DNA of 13,000 nt from Bacteroidota bacterium. Its GTDB lineage: Bacteria > Bacteroidota > Bacteroidia > Chitinophagales > Saprospiraceae. The translations under genes were made by a program, and so were the position numbers. A model generated the notes under the pieces. That model was not told where the DNA came from. It searched no databases and was given only the letters and a program-made list of their open reading frames with translations. Positions 1 through 6,655 of this stretch are shown here, piece after piece. Each line of letters starts with the position of its first letter. The first letter of the stretch is position 1. Location of the stretch: assembly GCA_018969455.1 (NCBI GenBank), contig JAGWYI010000053.1, forward strand, positions 1 to 13,000, in the 5' to 3' direction.

Positions 1-1068
1 TTGGAGGAAGCCGCGGTGATTATATTCGTGGTGGATGTTCAAACTGGTATAACCGACCTCGATGAAAGTTTGGCCAACATGTTGCGGCGCAGTTCCAAGC
101 CGGTTTACCTTGCCGTAAATAAGGTAGACAGCAACAAGAATCTGGTGGATGCCAACGAATTTTGGGGTCTGGGTTTTGACAACACCTTTTTTATTGCAGC
201 TGTAAGCGGCAGCGGTACGGGCGATTTACTCGATGCTGTGGTGGAACACCTGGAGCCGGAACCGGAATTGGAAACAGAATTGCCCAAATTTGCGGTAATC
301 GGTCGTCCCAATGTGGGTAAATCTTCCCTAACCAATGTACTGCTGGGAGAAGAACGCAACATCGTTACCCCCATTGCCGGCACCACCCGCGATCCCATTC
401 ACACCCTGTACAACAAGTTTGGAAAGGCATTTATCCTCATTGATACAGCCGGCATCCGAAAAAAGGAAAAGGTGGAAGAGGATCTGGAATTTTACTCGGT
501 TATGCGCGCCATTCGGGCTGTGGAGGAAGCTGATGTGTGTATGCTGGTGCTGGATGCGACACAGGGTATTGAACATCAGGACATGAACATTTTGCGGCTG
601 GCCCAAAAAAGGCACAAAGGCATCATGATTTTGGTGAATAAATGGGATTTGATTACCGAGAAGGATGCGAATACAGCCCGTAATTACGAGCTGGCCATCA
701 AAGCCAAAATGGCGCCATTCAATGATGTTCCCGTGCTGTTTATTTCTGTTTTGGAAAAGCAGCGCATCTTTCAGGCACTGGATAAGGCCATGGAAGTGTA
801 TGAAAACCGGGGCAGAAAGGTAAAAACTTCCGAGTTGAACGAAATAATGCTCGAATTGATTGAACAAACGCCCCCGCCCTCGGTAACCAATCGATATCCT
901 AAGTTTAAGTACATCACCCAATTGCCCAAACCTTACCCGGCTTTTGTGTTTTTTGTCAACAACCCGAATTATGTGCGCGACTCTTACAAAAACTTCCTGG
1001 AAAATCAGTTGCGCAAGCACTATAATTTCTGTGGCGCGCCTATTGAAATCTATTTCCGAACCAGCTAG
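1..1068 (+). CDS. der: Ribosome biogenesis GTPase Der (EngA), 5' part missing
   Basis: This is the C-terminal 355 residues of Der, the double-GTPase needed for large ribosomal subunit maturation. What remains starts inside the first G domain, whose NKVD base-recognition motif is at residues 40-43. The second G domain has its P-loop GRPNVGKS at 101-108, DTAG at 148-151 and NKWD at 213-216. A C-terminal KH-like domain runs to the end and finishes in the usual basic/aromatic tail (IEIYFRTS). Family members are about 435-440 residues, so roughly 80 residues, including the first P-loop, lie left of the window. The TTG at position 1 is therefore an internal Leu codon and not a start. The G5 motif of the second domain reads SVL where SAL is usual, a mild change. 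The next gene begins 79 bp downstream on the same strand. Identity is very secure. Confidence 0.96.
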   Translation: MEEAAVIIFVVDVQTGITDLDESLANMLRRSSKPVYLAVNKVDSNKNLVDANEFWGLGFDNTFFIAAVSGSGTGDLLDAVVEHLEPEPELETELPKFAVIGRPNVGKSSLTNVLLGEERNIVTPIAGTTRDPIHTLYNKFGKAFILIDTAGIRKKEKVEEDLEFYSVMRAIRAVEEADVCMLVLDATQGIEHQDMNILRLAQKRHKGIMILVNKWDLITEKDANTARNYELAIKAKMAPFNDVPVLFISVLEKQRIFQALDKAMEVYENRGRKVKTSELNEIMLELIEQTPPPSVTNRYPKFKYITQLPKPYPAFVFFVNNPNYVRDSYKNFLENQLRKHYNFCGAPIEIYFRTS

Positions 1069-1070
1069 AA

Positions 1071-1091
1071 CCAACAGCATCGTATTGTTGG
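1071..1091 (+). other. Small inverted repeat just after der stop
   Basis: CCAACA at 1071-1076 pairs with TGTTGG at 1086-1091 around a 9-nt loop, starting two bases after the der stop codon. No T-run follows, so it is not a standard intrinsic terminator. It could slow transcription or protect the der 3' end, or be chance, since the stem is only 6 bp. Confidence 0.25.
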
Positions 1092-1147
1092 ACAAACCAA
1101 AGGCAACGATTGACTTTCTGGTGCGTTTGTATTTAAAAACTCGTATT

Positions 1148-2020
1148 ATGGCTAAACATTTCCGTTATCTCGTCCTGTTTTTAACCGCATTATTGGGGTC
1201 TTGTAAAGACGATCCCGAGCAAATACCGGCCTACCTGAACATCCAGAAATTCACGGTAAACGAGGTTGGCAGTGCTCGTTTTCAAGAAATACCAGAGGTT
1301 TGGGTATATGTAAATGGCGAATTTTTAGGTGATTATACCTTGCCTGCGCTGGTTCCTGTGTTGGCTTCCGGTGATACAGAATTGTGGCTGTATCCGGGAA
1401 TTAAAGAAAATGGCAATCCGGCAACACCCAATATTTACGATTTTCTTTATCGCTATGTTAAAGGCGTTCAATTAAAAGCGGGTGAGGTTTCAGCCCCCAT
1501 CAATCCAACAACCAGTTACAAAAGCGAATCTATTTTTGCATGGCCCATTGAGCGTACTACTTTTGATGGCAATTCCAATGTACAATTTGAAGACCGGGAT
1601 GCCGATCTGGGTTCTACATACACCATCAGTGCAAGCGACGGGTTTGACGGGCGCTCCCTCTTCATCGCGGTAGATTCACTTCATCCCCAAATTGCGATAG
1701 CCAGCGAATCGGCCGATCTGCCAACCAGCGGCGAGCGCCAAACCTGGCTTGAACTGCATCGAAAAAACGATGTGGTTTTCCGCTTGTCGCTCATCGGTTA
1801 CGACTTGGGAGGTTCGGAAAAACAATACCCGGTGTACGAATTTAACCCGGTTGATTCCTGGAAAAAAATATACATTAACCTGACCGACTACTTGTCAACT
1901 TCGCGCCACAGCAAACATAGATTGTATTTTCAGGTAGACTTGCCCAAAAATGCCAACGGAAAATACACACAAAGCAACGGAACAGTCGGGTTAGACAATG
2001 TCCGCCTGGTTCATTTTTAA
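1148..2020 (+). CDS. Putative surface lipoprotein, unknown function
   Basis: The predicted protein has 290 residues and begins with a type II signal peptide: a short basic start, a hydrophobic stretch and the lipobox LLGSC, with the lipidated Cys at 19. The following residues K-D-D-P-E resemble the charged lipoprotein export signal described in Bacteroidota, which suggests the outer leaflet of the outer membrane. Residues about 45-85 (VWVYVNGEFLGDYTLP) look like a PEGA-type beta sandwich. Residues about 145-290, ending GTVGLDNVRLVHF, look like a jelly-roll carbohydrate-binding-type domain. Both domain readings are by eye. No catalytic motif was seen. The ATG at 1148 is chosen because it places the signal peptide at the N terminus; the open frame runs further upstream but overlaps der. 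The sugar transferase gene starts 33 bp downstream, so the two may be cotranscribed and the lipoprotein may serve the envelope or polysaccharide. I do not recognise a named family. Confidence 0.85.
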   Translation: MAKHFRYLVLFLTALLGSCKDDPEQIPAYLNIQKFTVNEVGSARFQEIPEVWVYVNGEFLGDYTLPALVPVLASGDTELWLYPGIKENGNPATPNIYDFLYRYVKGVQLKAGEVSAPINPTTSYKSESIFAWPIERTTFDGNSNVQFEDRDADLGSTYTISASDGFDGRSLFIAVDSLHPQIAIASESADLPTSGERQTWLELHRKNDVVFRLSLIGYDLGGSEKQYPVYEFNPVDSWKKIYINLTDYLSTSRHSKHRLYFQVDLPKNANGKYTQSNGTVGLDNVRLVHF

Positions 2021-2053
2021 TGGTTTCTTTCCCACGAACAAAACGACTGCGAT

Positions 2054-3475
2054 TTGCCACGCCAACAACGACAACGAGACACGCTGCGCTATACCCTTGC
2101 CGATTTTATCATGGCCATGCTGGCCTGGGCGCTCTTTTTTTTATATCGGAAAACCCTCGAAGGCGCACCCATATCGGGCAATGTTTTCCATGATCCCAAT
2201 TTTTATTTTGGCATCCTGATCGTCCCAACAGGCTGGGTGTTGCTTTACAGTATTTTCGACCATTACGTAGACATTTACCGGCTTTCGCGGCTGTCGACCC
2301 TGACAAGGGGATTTTTCATGGCATTTTTGGGGGTTACTTTTCTGTTTTTTACCCTCATCCTCGATGATGTGGTGCGCGATTACCACACCTATTACCGCTC
2401 TTTTTTGGTTTTGTTTGGCTTGCATTACATCCTGACCTCGCTTATGCGCATGATCCTGCTCACGCGCGCAAGCCAAAGACTGAAGTCGGGTAAAGTAACC
2501 TTTAATACGATTTTGATTGGCGGAAACCAAAATGCGGTGGATTTATATCTGGAAATAAGCAATCGAAAGAAGGGGCTGGGAAACAAATTTTTAGGTTATA
2601 TTGATACAAATGGCGGGCACGACCAGGCATTGACAGCGTATTTGCCCCGTTTGGGAAATTTGTCTGATTTAGATCAAGTTATCCGGGAGCAGGATGTGGA
2701 GGAGGCTATCATTGCCATTGAAACCAGCGAGCACAACCTTTTGCGCAGCATATTGAATGTCCTGTTCGATTATTCCGATCGGGTTTTGGTGAAAATCATA
2801 CCCGACATGTACGACATACTGCTTGGTTCGGTAAAAATGAACCATGTATTTGGAGCAGTATTGATTGAAATCAGGCAAGAACTGTTGCCCAAGTGGCAGC
2901 GCAGCATCAAGCGATTGCTGGATGTGTGCATCAGTGGTTTGGCCTTGCTGCTGTTGTCGCCTTTGTTGTTGTATATTGCAATCCGGGTTCGAATGAGTTC
3001 CAGGGGGCCAATCATTTTCAGCCAGGAACGCCTGGGTTTGCATGGAAAGCCCTTTACCATTTTCAAGTTTCGGTCGATGTATCTGGAGTCGGAAAAAACA
3101 GGCCCGCAGCTTTCACGCGACAACGATCCGAGGTGTACGCCCTGGGGTGCATTTATGCGAAAATACCGTTTGGATGAGTTGCCCAATTTCTGGAATGTGC
3201 TAAGGGGCGATATGTCGCTGGTAGGTCCAAGGCCGGAACGAAAATATTACATTGATCTTATCCTGGAGCAAAATCCGCATTACAAGCATTTACTCAAAGT
3301 AAGGCCAGGCATCACCTCATGGGGGCAGGTAAAATATGGATATGCCTCTACGGTGCCGGAAATGTTGCAACGCTTGCGTTTCGACTTATTATACATCGAA
3401 AATATGTCCCTTGCACTTGATTTTAAAATTATGTTCTACACCGTTCTGGTGTTGTTGCAAGGTCGCGGAAAATAA
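2054..3475 (+). CDS. Polyprenyl-phosphate sugar-1-phosphate transferase (exopolysaccharide priming)
   Basis: This 473-residue inner-membrane enzyme would transfer a sugar-1-phosphate from a nucleotide sugar to undecaprenyl phosphate, the first step of a capsule, exopolysaccharide or O-antigen repeat unit. Four hydrophobic segments lie near residues 16-31, 52-68, 87-103 and 117-136. A cytosolic CoA-binding-like middle region (about 150-275) follows, then a hydrophobic re-entrant helix at 292-311. The monotopic phosphoglycosyl transferase domain (PF02397 type) fills the C terminus, with KFRSM at 338-342, the catalytic Asp-Glu pair in RLDELPNFWNVL (D374, E375), GPRPE at 391-395 and RPGITSWGQV at 417-426. 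The start is TTG at 2054. The in-frame stop upstream is at 2018 and no ATG intervenes, while residues 11-32 (LRYTLADF...LFFLYRK) match the usual family N terminus. The alternative ATG at 2111 would cut the first helix. Sugar specificity (WcaJ, WbaP or other) cannot be told. No glycosyltransferase cluster is adjacent within the window. Confidence 0.92.
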   Translation: MPRQQRQRDTLRYTLADFIMAMLAWALFFLYRKTLEGAPISGNVFHDPNFYFGILIVPTGWVLLYSIFDHYVDIYRLSRLSTLTRGFFMAFLGVTFLFFTLILDDVVRDYHTYYRSFLVLFGLHYILTSLMRMILLTRASQRLKSGKVTFNTILIGGNQNAVDLYLEISNRKKGLGNKFLGYIDTNGGHDQALTAYLPRLGNLSDLDQVIREQDVEEAIIAIETSEHNLLRSILNVLFDYSDRVLVKIIPDMYDILLGSVKMNHVFGAVLIEIRQELLPKWQRSIKRLLDVCISGLALLLLSPLLLYIAIRVRMSSRGPIIFSQERLGLHGKPFTIFKFRSMYLESEKTGPQLSRDNDPRCTPWGAFMRKYRLDELPNFWNVLRGDMSLVGPRPERKYYIDLILEQNPHYKHLLKVRPGITSWGQVKYGYASTVPEMLQRLRFDLLYIENMSLALDFKIMFYTVLVLLQGRGK

Positions 3476-3481
3476 AAAAAA

Positions 3482-3829
3482 TCAGGCAGAGAAGGAGGTT
3501 CCGCAGCCGCAGGTAGCGGTTGCGTTGGGGTTGTTGAACGAAAAGCCGCGGTTGTCTAGCCCATCTACAAAGTCGATCTCCATCCCGATCAGGTAAATGG
3601 CATGCGCTTTATTCATGATTACGGGCAGGCCGCCAATTTCAAACACATCATCGTTTTCTTTTCTTTCGTCAAATCCCAATACATAGGTGTAGCCGGAGCA
3701 GCCGCCGCCCTTTACCCCGATGCGCAAAAAATAATCGGCGGGCACATTTTCTTTGCTGCGAATTGCGTGCAGTTCCTTCAACGCAGGGGTGGTAATTGCT
3801 ACGGGAGCTTGCTCAATCACGGTTTCCAT
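3482..3829 (-). CDS. Iron-sulfur cluster carrier, IscA/ErpA/SufA family
   Basis: This 115-residue A-type carrier would accept Fe-S clusters from a scaffold and pass them to apo-proteins in the cytoplasm. The three ligand cysteines are present at C44 (GGGCSGYTY) and C107 and C109 (TCGCG), and the body matches the HesB-like domain in length and order (family members are about 107-122 residues). The ATG at 3829 (METVIEQAP) is chosen; the longer open frame to 3880 adds 17 residues unlike the family. No isc or suf genes flank it, so which subfamily it belongs to is open. It is convergent with the sugar transferase gene, with only a 6-bp A-run between the stop codons, and divergent from the gene at 3970. 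Confidence 0.94.
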   Translation of the reverse strand: METVIEQAPVAITTPALKELHAIRSKENVPADYFLRIGVKGGGCSGYTYVLGFDERKENDDVFEIGGLPVIMNKAHAIYLIGMEIDFVDGLDNRGFSFNNPNATATCGCGTSFSA

Positions 3830-3906
3830 ATCCAGACAAGTGTTAATTTGCGGTAAAAGTACACACAATAAACGAATCAACAGTGGAAAATGTTTAGGCC
3901 AAGTAC

Positions 3907-3914
3907 TACATTTG
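3907..3914 (+). promoter_or_regulatory. Candidate -7 promoter element (TACATTTG)
   Basis: The eight bases fit the Bacteroidota -7 consensus TAnnTTTG exactly and lie 55 bp before the ATG at 3970, in the divergent intergenic region with the Fe-S carrier gene. That would give a leader of roughly 45-50 nt. A TTTG -33 element at the expected distance was not seen. Confidence 0.4.
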
Positions 3915-3969
3915 CAACCCTTTTTTTAATGGACTTTTTTTTCAATCAATACGACACACCCGAGTTCAA

Positions 3970-4494
3970 ATGGAAAGCTTCCTGGAGATCCTGAAATATA
4001 CCATTCCAGGCCTGATTGTATTTGCAACGGCCTATTTCCTTCTTAAAATGTTTCTGGACGACCGTCAGTTGCTTTTTCAGCAACAAATGCGTGCGGAAGG
4101 CATGAAAACAACCCTCCCTATACGTTTGCAAGCCTACGAAAGGCTTTCTCTTTTGTGCGAACGGGCCAGTTTGCAAAACACCTTGTTGCGCATTCGGATG
4201 CCCGAAATGACAGTTTCAACCCTCCGCGCCAGTTTGATGCTGGCCATCAGCCAGGAGTTTGAGCACAACCTTTCCCAGCAAGTATATGTGTCGAATACGC
4301 TGTGGCAAATCATCACCCTTGCGAAAGATGAAACGCTGGCGGTAATCAGCCAGGCCGCGGAAGGACTCGATCCCAAAGACAGCGACGAACGCCTGGTGGA
4401 AAAACTGTTGTACGTGGTAGACTTGCAGGGTGCGAACGACCCATTGCATCGGGCGCTCATAGCAATACGCACCGAAGCAGGACAACTGTTCTAG
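3970..4494 (+). CDS. Conserved membrane-anchored protein of unknown function (DUF7935-like)
   Basis: The 174-residue product has one N-terminal membrane segment at about residues 10-29 (YTIPGLIVFATAYFLLKMFL). A charged, Gln-rich linker follows, then a helical cytosolic region of about 130 residues containing YERLSLLCER (56-65), a long amphipathic stretch around 82-115 and a C-terminal helix. The arrangement resembles a short Bacteroidota-specific family that I recall as DUF7935; this is from memory and unverified. No catalytic motif is visible. The ATG at 3970 puts the hydrophobic segment at the N terminus and follows a good -7 element. The gene stands alone between the divergent Fe-S carrier gene and the AT-rich region before dnaA, so context gives no function. 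Confidence 0.85.
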   Translation: MESFLEILKYTIPGLIVFATAYFLLKMFLDDRQLLFQQQMRAEGMKTTLPIRLQAYERLSLLCERASLQNTLLRIRMPEMTVSTLRASLMLAISQEFEHNLSQQVYVSNTLWQIITLAKDETLAVISQAAEGLDPKDSDERLVEKLLYVVDLQGANDPLHRALIAIRTEAGQLF

Positions 4495-4934
4495 GCCGCT
4501 TGTTGAGCAATTCTCCTTTTACAAAGATCTGGTATTGTAGTACTTGAGTCGAAACAGAGCGAAAATGCGCTAAATTTTAGCCAAAATAACAATACTTTTA
4601 CAAGTTTTGGACGGCATATAACAATGTTTTTTCGAAAATACATTATCATAAATTGTAATTTTATAATAAGTGTATACTCGAATTATTGTTTGTTGATATT
4701 CAGGATATTCTGCAAATTCAATGTATTAATTTTATCAAAAAATGCAATTTAATTGTTGAAATAAGTATCCATTTCGAATTTTTTAAATTGAGGAATGTGC
4801 GTCTTTTTATTTTGGGTATTTGCGCTTTCTTGAAATATAAATCTATGTTTTCTTGCTTTTTTTGTAGTTTGTATTTTAGGTGTAGTTTTTATCAAAATTC
4901 TTGTATGTACAAAAAAAACGCAAAAAAGTAGATT

Positions 4935-4943
4935 TATGGATAA
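4935..4943 (-). promoter_or_regulatory. Degenerate DnaA-box-like site
   Basis: TATGGATAA differs at one position from TGTGGATAA, the reverse complement of the DnaA box TTATCCACA. It lies about 150 bp before dnaA, where autoregulatory boxes are common in bacteria. In DNA this AT-rich, one such match is weak evidence. TGTTGATAT at 4691-4699 is a poorer match, with two differences. Confidence 0.25.
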
Positions 4944-4956
4944 TTTAACGTAAAAA

Positions 4957-4982
4957 GTTTTTTGTCGAAAAAATCAAAAAAC
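4957..4982. repeat. AT-rich inverted repeat before dnaA
   Basis: GTTTTTTG at 4957-4964 is the exact reverse complement of CAAAAAAC at 4975-4982, with a 10-base loop. It is immediately followed by the 10-bp palindrome CTTTTAAAAG at 4983-4992. Together they make about 36 bp of easily melted dyad DNA. Confidence 0.45.
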
Positions 4983-5057
4983 CTTTTAAAAGTCGAAATA
5001 AAAACTGAAACTTTGTCGCCCTGCACCGACTGAAGCAGGAATCAACTACAAGATCAT

Positions 5058-5075
5058 AATTGGTTATTCCCAATT
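5058..5075 (+). promoter_or_regulatory. Dyad in the dnaA leader
   Basis: AATTGG (5058-5063) and CCAATT (5070-5075) form a 6-bp dyad with a 6-base loop, 18 bases before the likely dnaA ATG and just before the ATG of the five-codon mini-ORF. As RNA it could form a small hairpin next to the ribosome entry region; as DNA it could be an operator. A chance origin is possible. Confidence 0.25.
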
Positions 5076-5079
5076 CCAA

Positions 5080-5097
5080 ATGTGCCATCAGGTATGA
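5080..5097 (+). CDS. Candidate five-codon upstream ORF overlapping the dnaA start
   Basis: ATG TGC CAT CAG GTA TGA encodes Met-Cys-His-Gln-Val. Its TGA shares bases with the likely dnaA ATG at 5094 as ATGA, the classic stop-start overlap of translationally coupled genes. It is the first ATG after the leader dyad. It is too short for any composition test; the alternative is that dnaA begins at the GTG at 5082 and this is coincidence. Confidence 0.3.
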   Translation: MCHQV

Positions 5098-6551
5098 CTA
5101 GAGACTGCCACATGGTATGGGACGATTGTCTGCGTACCTTAAAAAAATCTGTTAATCCCCAGGCTTTTAAAACCTGGTTTGAACCGATCAGACCCGTACA
5201 ACTTGAGCAAGATGTTCTGACCATTCAGGTTCCGAACAAGTTTTTCTACGAATGGCTCGAAGAGAATTATGTAGAAATTCTCAAAAAGAGCATCCGTCAG
5301 GAGCTTGGCGAACGGGGTCGCCTTCAATACCACATTCCGGATCAGTCGAACACGGGTTTGAACAAACCCTTGCTTCCGAAAACCAGTACGCCACAGCCGC
5401 GCCCAGGCAATTCAAAACCCTCTGCCGAAAACGACAACGAGCCTGTTCCGGGTTATTTTGATGCCGAAAACATCAAAAATCCGTTTATCATTCCAGGTAT
5501 CCGCCGGGTAAAAGTTGATCCTCAACTAAATACCAGCTACACCTTCGACAACTTTATTGAAGGCGATTGCAACCGACTGGCCCGCAATGCCGGATTGGCC
5601 ATTGCCAAAAAGCCGGGTGGCACGGCTTTTAATCCCCTGGTGGTGTTTGGAGAAGTTGGACTCGGAAAGACGCACCTGGCACAGGCTATCGGGAATGAAA
5701 TCGTAAAAAACTTCGAAAACAAGGTCGTTTTGTATGTTTCTGCCGAAAAATTTACCAATCAAATCATTCAGGCAATCAAAAACAACTCGGTCAACGACTT
5801 CGTAAACTTCTATCAAATGCTGGATGTCCTCATCATCGATGACATTCAATTCCTCTCGGCCAAACTGAAAACGCAGGAAATTTTCTTTCACATCTTTAAT
5901 CAATTGCACCAAAACGGACGGCAAATCATTCTGACAAGCGACCGGGCACCCAAAGACCTGGAAGGTATTGAGGATCGCCTCATTTCCCGCTTTAAATGGG
6001 GCCTCAGCGCCGATCTCCTCGCACCGGATTTGGAAACCCGAATGGCTATTCTCGACTCTAAAATAGGCGATGAAGGTATGGCCATCCCAAAAGATGTGCT
6101 GGAGTTCATCTGCTACAACATCAAAAATAACATTCGCGAACTGGAAGGCGTTATGATTTCCCTGCTCGCACAGGCTACCCTGATTCGCCGCGACATTGAT
6201 CTGGACCTGGCCAAGGAGGTTATTCGAAACTTTGTTACCACCATCAATAAGGAAATAACAGTAGAGTTCATTCAACAACTGGTGGCTGAGCACTTTAATG
6301 TTTCCGTGGATAAACTGCACCACGAAACCCGCAAACGAAACGTGGTCATCGCGCGCCAACTATCCATGTACCTGGCCAAAAAAATGACCAATAAGTCGCT
6401 CAAAACCATTGGCGAAAACTTTGGCGGTCGCGACCACAGTACCGTGATCTATTCTTGCAAGGCTGTGCAGGACATGATGGATACAGATATGATTTTTAAG
6501 GATACTGTGGCTGAACTGGAGAAAAAAATCAAGATGAGCCTGAACGATTAA
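5094..6551 (+). CDS. dnaA: Chromosomal replication initiator protein DnaA
   Basis: DnaA binds origin boxes, oligomerises with ATP and opens the duplex for helicase loading. From the ATG at 5094 it has 485 residues. Domain I (about 1-85) includes the family pattern VWDDCLRTLKK...FKTWFEPI. A variable linker (about 86-130) follows, then the AAA+ domain with Walker A GEVGLGKT at 186-193 and Walker B DVLIIDD at 244-250. The C-terminal helix-turn-helix domain carries the signature GGRDHSTV at 444-451. Three in-frame starts are close together: GTG 5082, ATG 5094 and ATG 5112. 5094 gives MTRDCHMVWDDC, the spacing before Trp typical of Bacteroidota DnaA, so I prefer it. The Walker A second residue is Glu where Gly is usual in DnaA. 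Neither dnaN nor recF follows, which is common in this phylum. A strong terminator lies 50 bp downstream. Confidence 0.97.
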   Translation: MTRDCHMVWDDCLRTLKKSVNPQAFKTWFEPIRPVQLEQDVLTIQVPNKFFYEWLEENYVEILKKSIRQELGERGRLQYHIPDQSNTGLNKPLLPKTSTPQPRPGNSKPSAENDNEPVPGYFDAENIKNPFIIPGIRRVKVDPQLNTSYTFDNFIEGDCNRLARNAGLAIAKKPGGTAFNPLVVFGEVGLGKTHLAQAIGNEIVKNFENKVVLYVSAEKFTNQIIQAIKNNSVNDFVNFYQMLDVLIIDDIQFLSAKLKTQEIFFHIFNQLHQNGRQIILTSDRAPKDLEGIEDRLISRFKWGLSADLLAPDLETRMAILDSKIGDEGMAIPKDVLEFICYNIKNNIRELEGVMISLLAQATLIRRDIDLDLAKEVIRNFVTTINKEITVEFIQQLVAEHFNVSVDKLHHETRKRNVVIARQLSMYLAKKMTNKSLKTIGENFGGRDHSTVIYSCKAVQDMMDTDMIFKDTVAELEKKIKMSLND

Positions 6552-6603
6552 TCCAGCGCAGGCGCCTGAAACCGAAAGAAATTCTGCCCTCCCTGAAAAA
6601 TAA

Positions 6604-6637
6604 AAAAGCCGTCTTGCAATGCGCAAAGACGGCTTTT
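6604..6637. terminator. Bidirectional intrinsic terminator between dnaA and gpx
   Basis: The 12-base arm AAAAGCCGTCTT (6604-6615) pairs perfectly with AAGACGGCTTTT (6626-6637) around a 10-base loop. The T-rich tail on the plus strand and the A-run on the left side, which reads as T on the minus strand, let it stop transcription from both convergent genes. It sits 52 bp after the dnaA stop and 18 bp beyond the gpx stop. Confidence 0.92.
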
Positions 6638-6655
6638 CTGTTTTTCAGGCGTGCC

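Larger units (their letters stand above)
4495..5079. other. AT-rich intergenic region upstream of dnaA
   Basis: About 585 bp without a convincing gene and visibly poorer in G and C than the rest of the window, especially 4560-5010. It contains many A and T runs, a decamer TTTATCAAAA present twice (4731-4740 and 4888-4897), an inverted repeat at 4957-4982, a palindrome at 4983-4992 and one near match to a DnaA box at 4935-4943. It could be the dnaA regulatory leader, a replication origin or a remnant of lost genes. No exact DnaA box TTATnCACA was found on either strand, and no exact TAnnTTTG promoter element was found. Confidence 0.7.

Noticed and set aside
328..1095. 255-residue open frame on the minus strand inside der
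   Set aside because: It lies opposite the clearly conserved der sequence and its product has no family features; a shadow frame.
944..1147. N-terminal extension of the lipoprotein frame into der
   Set aside because: It would bury the signal peptide at residue 69 onward and overlap der; the ATG at 1148 fits a lipoprotein.
3830..3880. 17-residue N-terminal extension of the Fe-S carrier
   Set aside because: The extra residues do not resemble the family, and METVIEQAP at 3829 gives the normal length.
4731..4897. TTTATCAAAA repeat as a cluster of DnaA boxes
   Set aside because: TTATCAAAA differs from the DnaA box at two positions and two copies in very AT-rich DNA are expected by chance.
4686..4931. 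81-residue open frame in the AT-rich gap (TTG start; Phe-, Ile- and Cys-rich)
   Set aside because: Its composition simply follows the AT-rich DNA, it starts with TTG, has no recognisable motif, and no ribosome site or promoter was seen. Best treated as chance.
5526..6359. 277-residue open frame on the minus strand inside dnaA
   Set aside because: Fully opposite the AAA+ and linker parts of dnaA; the dnaA frame carries all conserved motifs.
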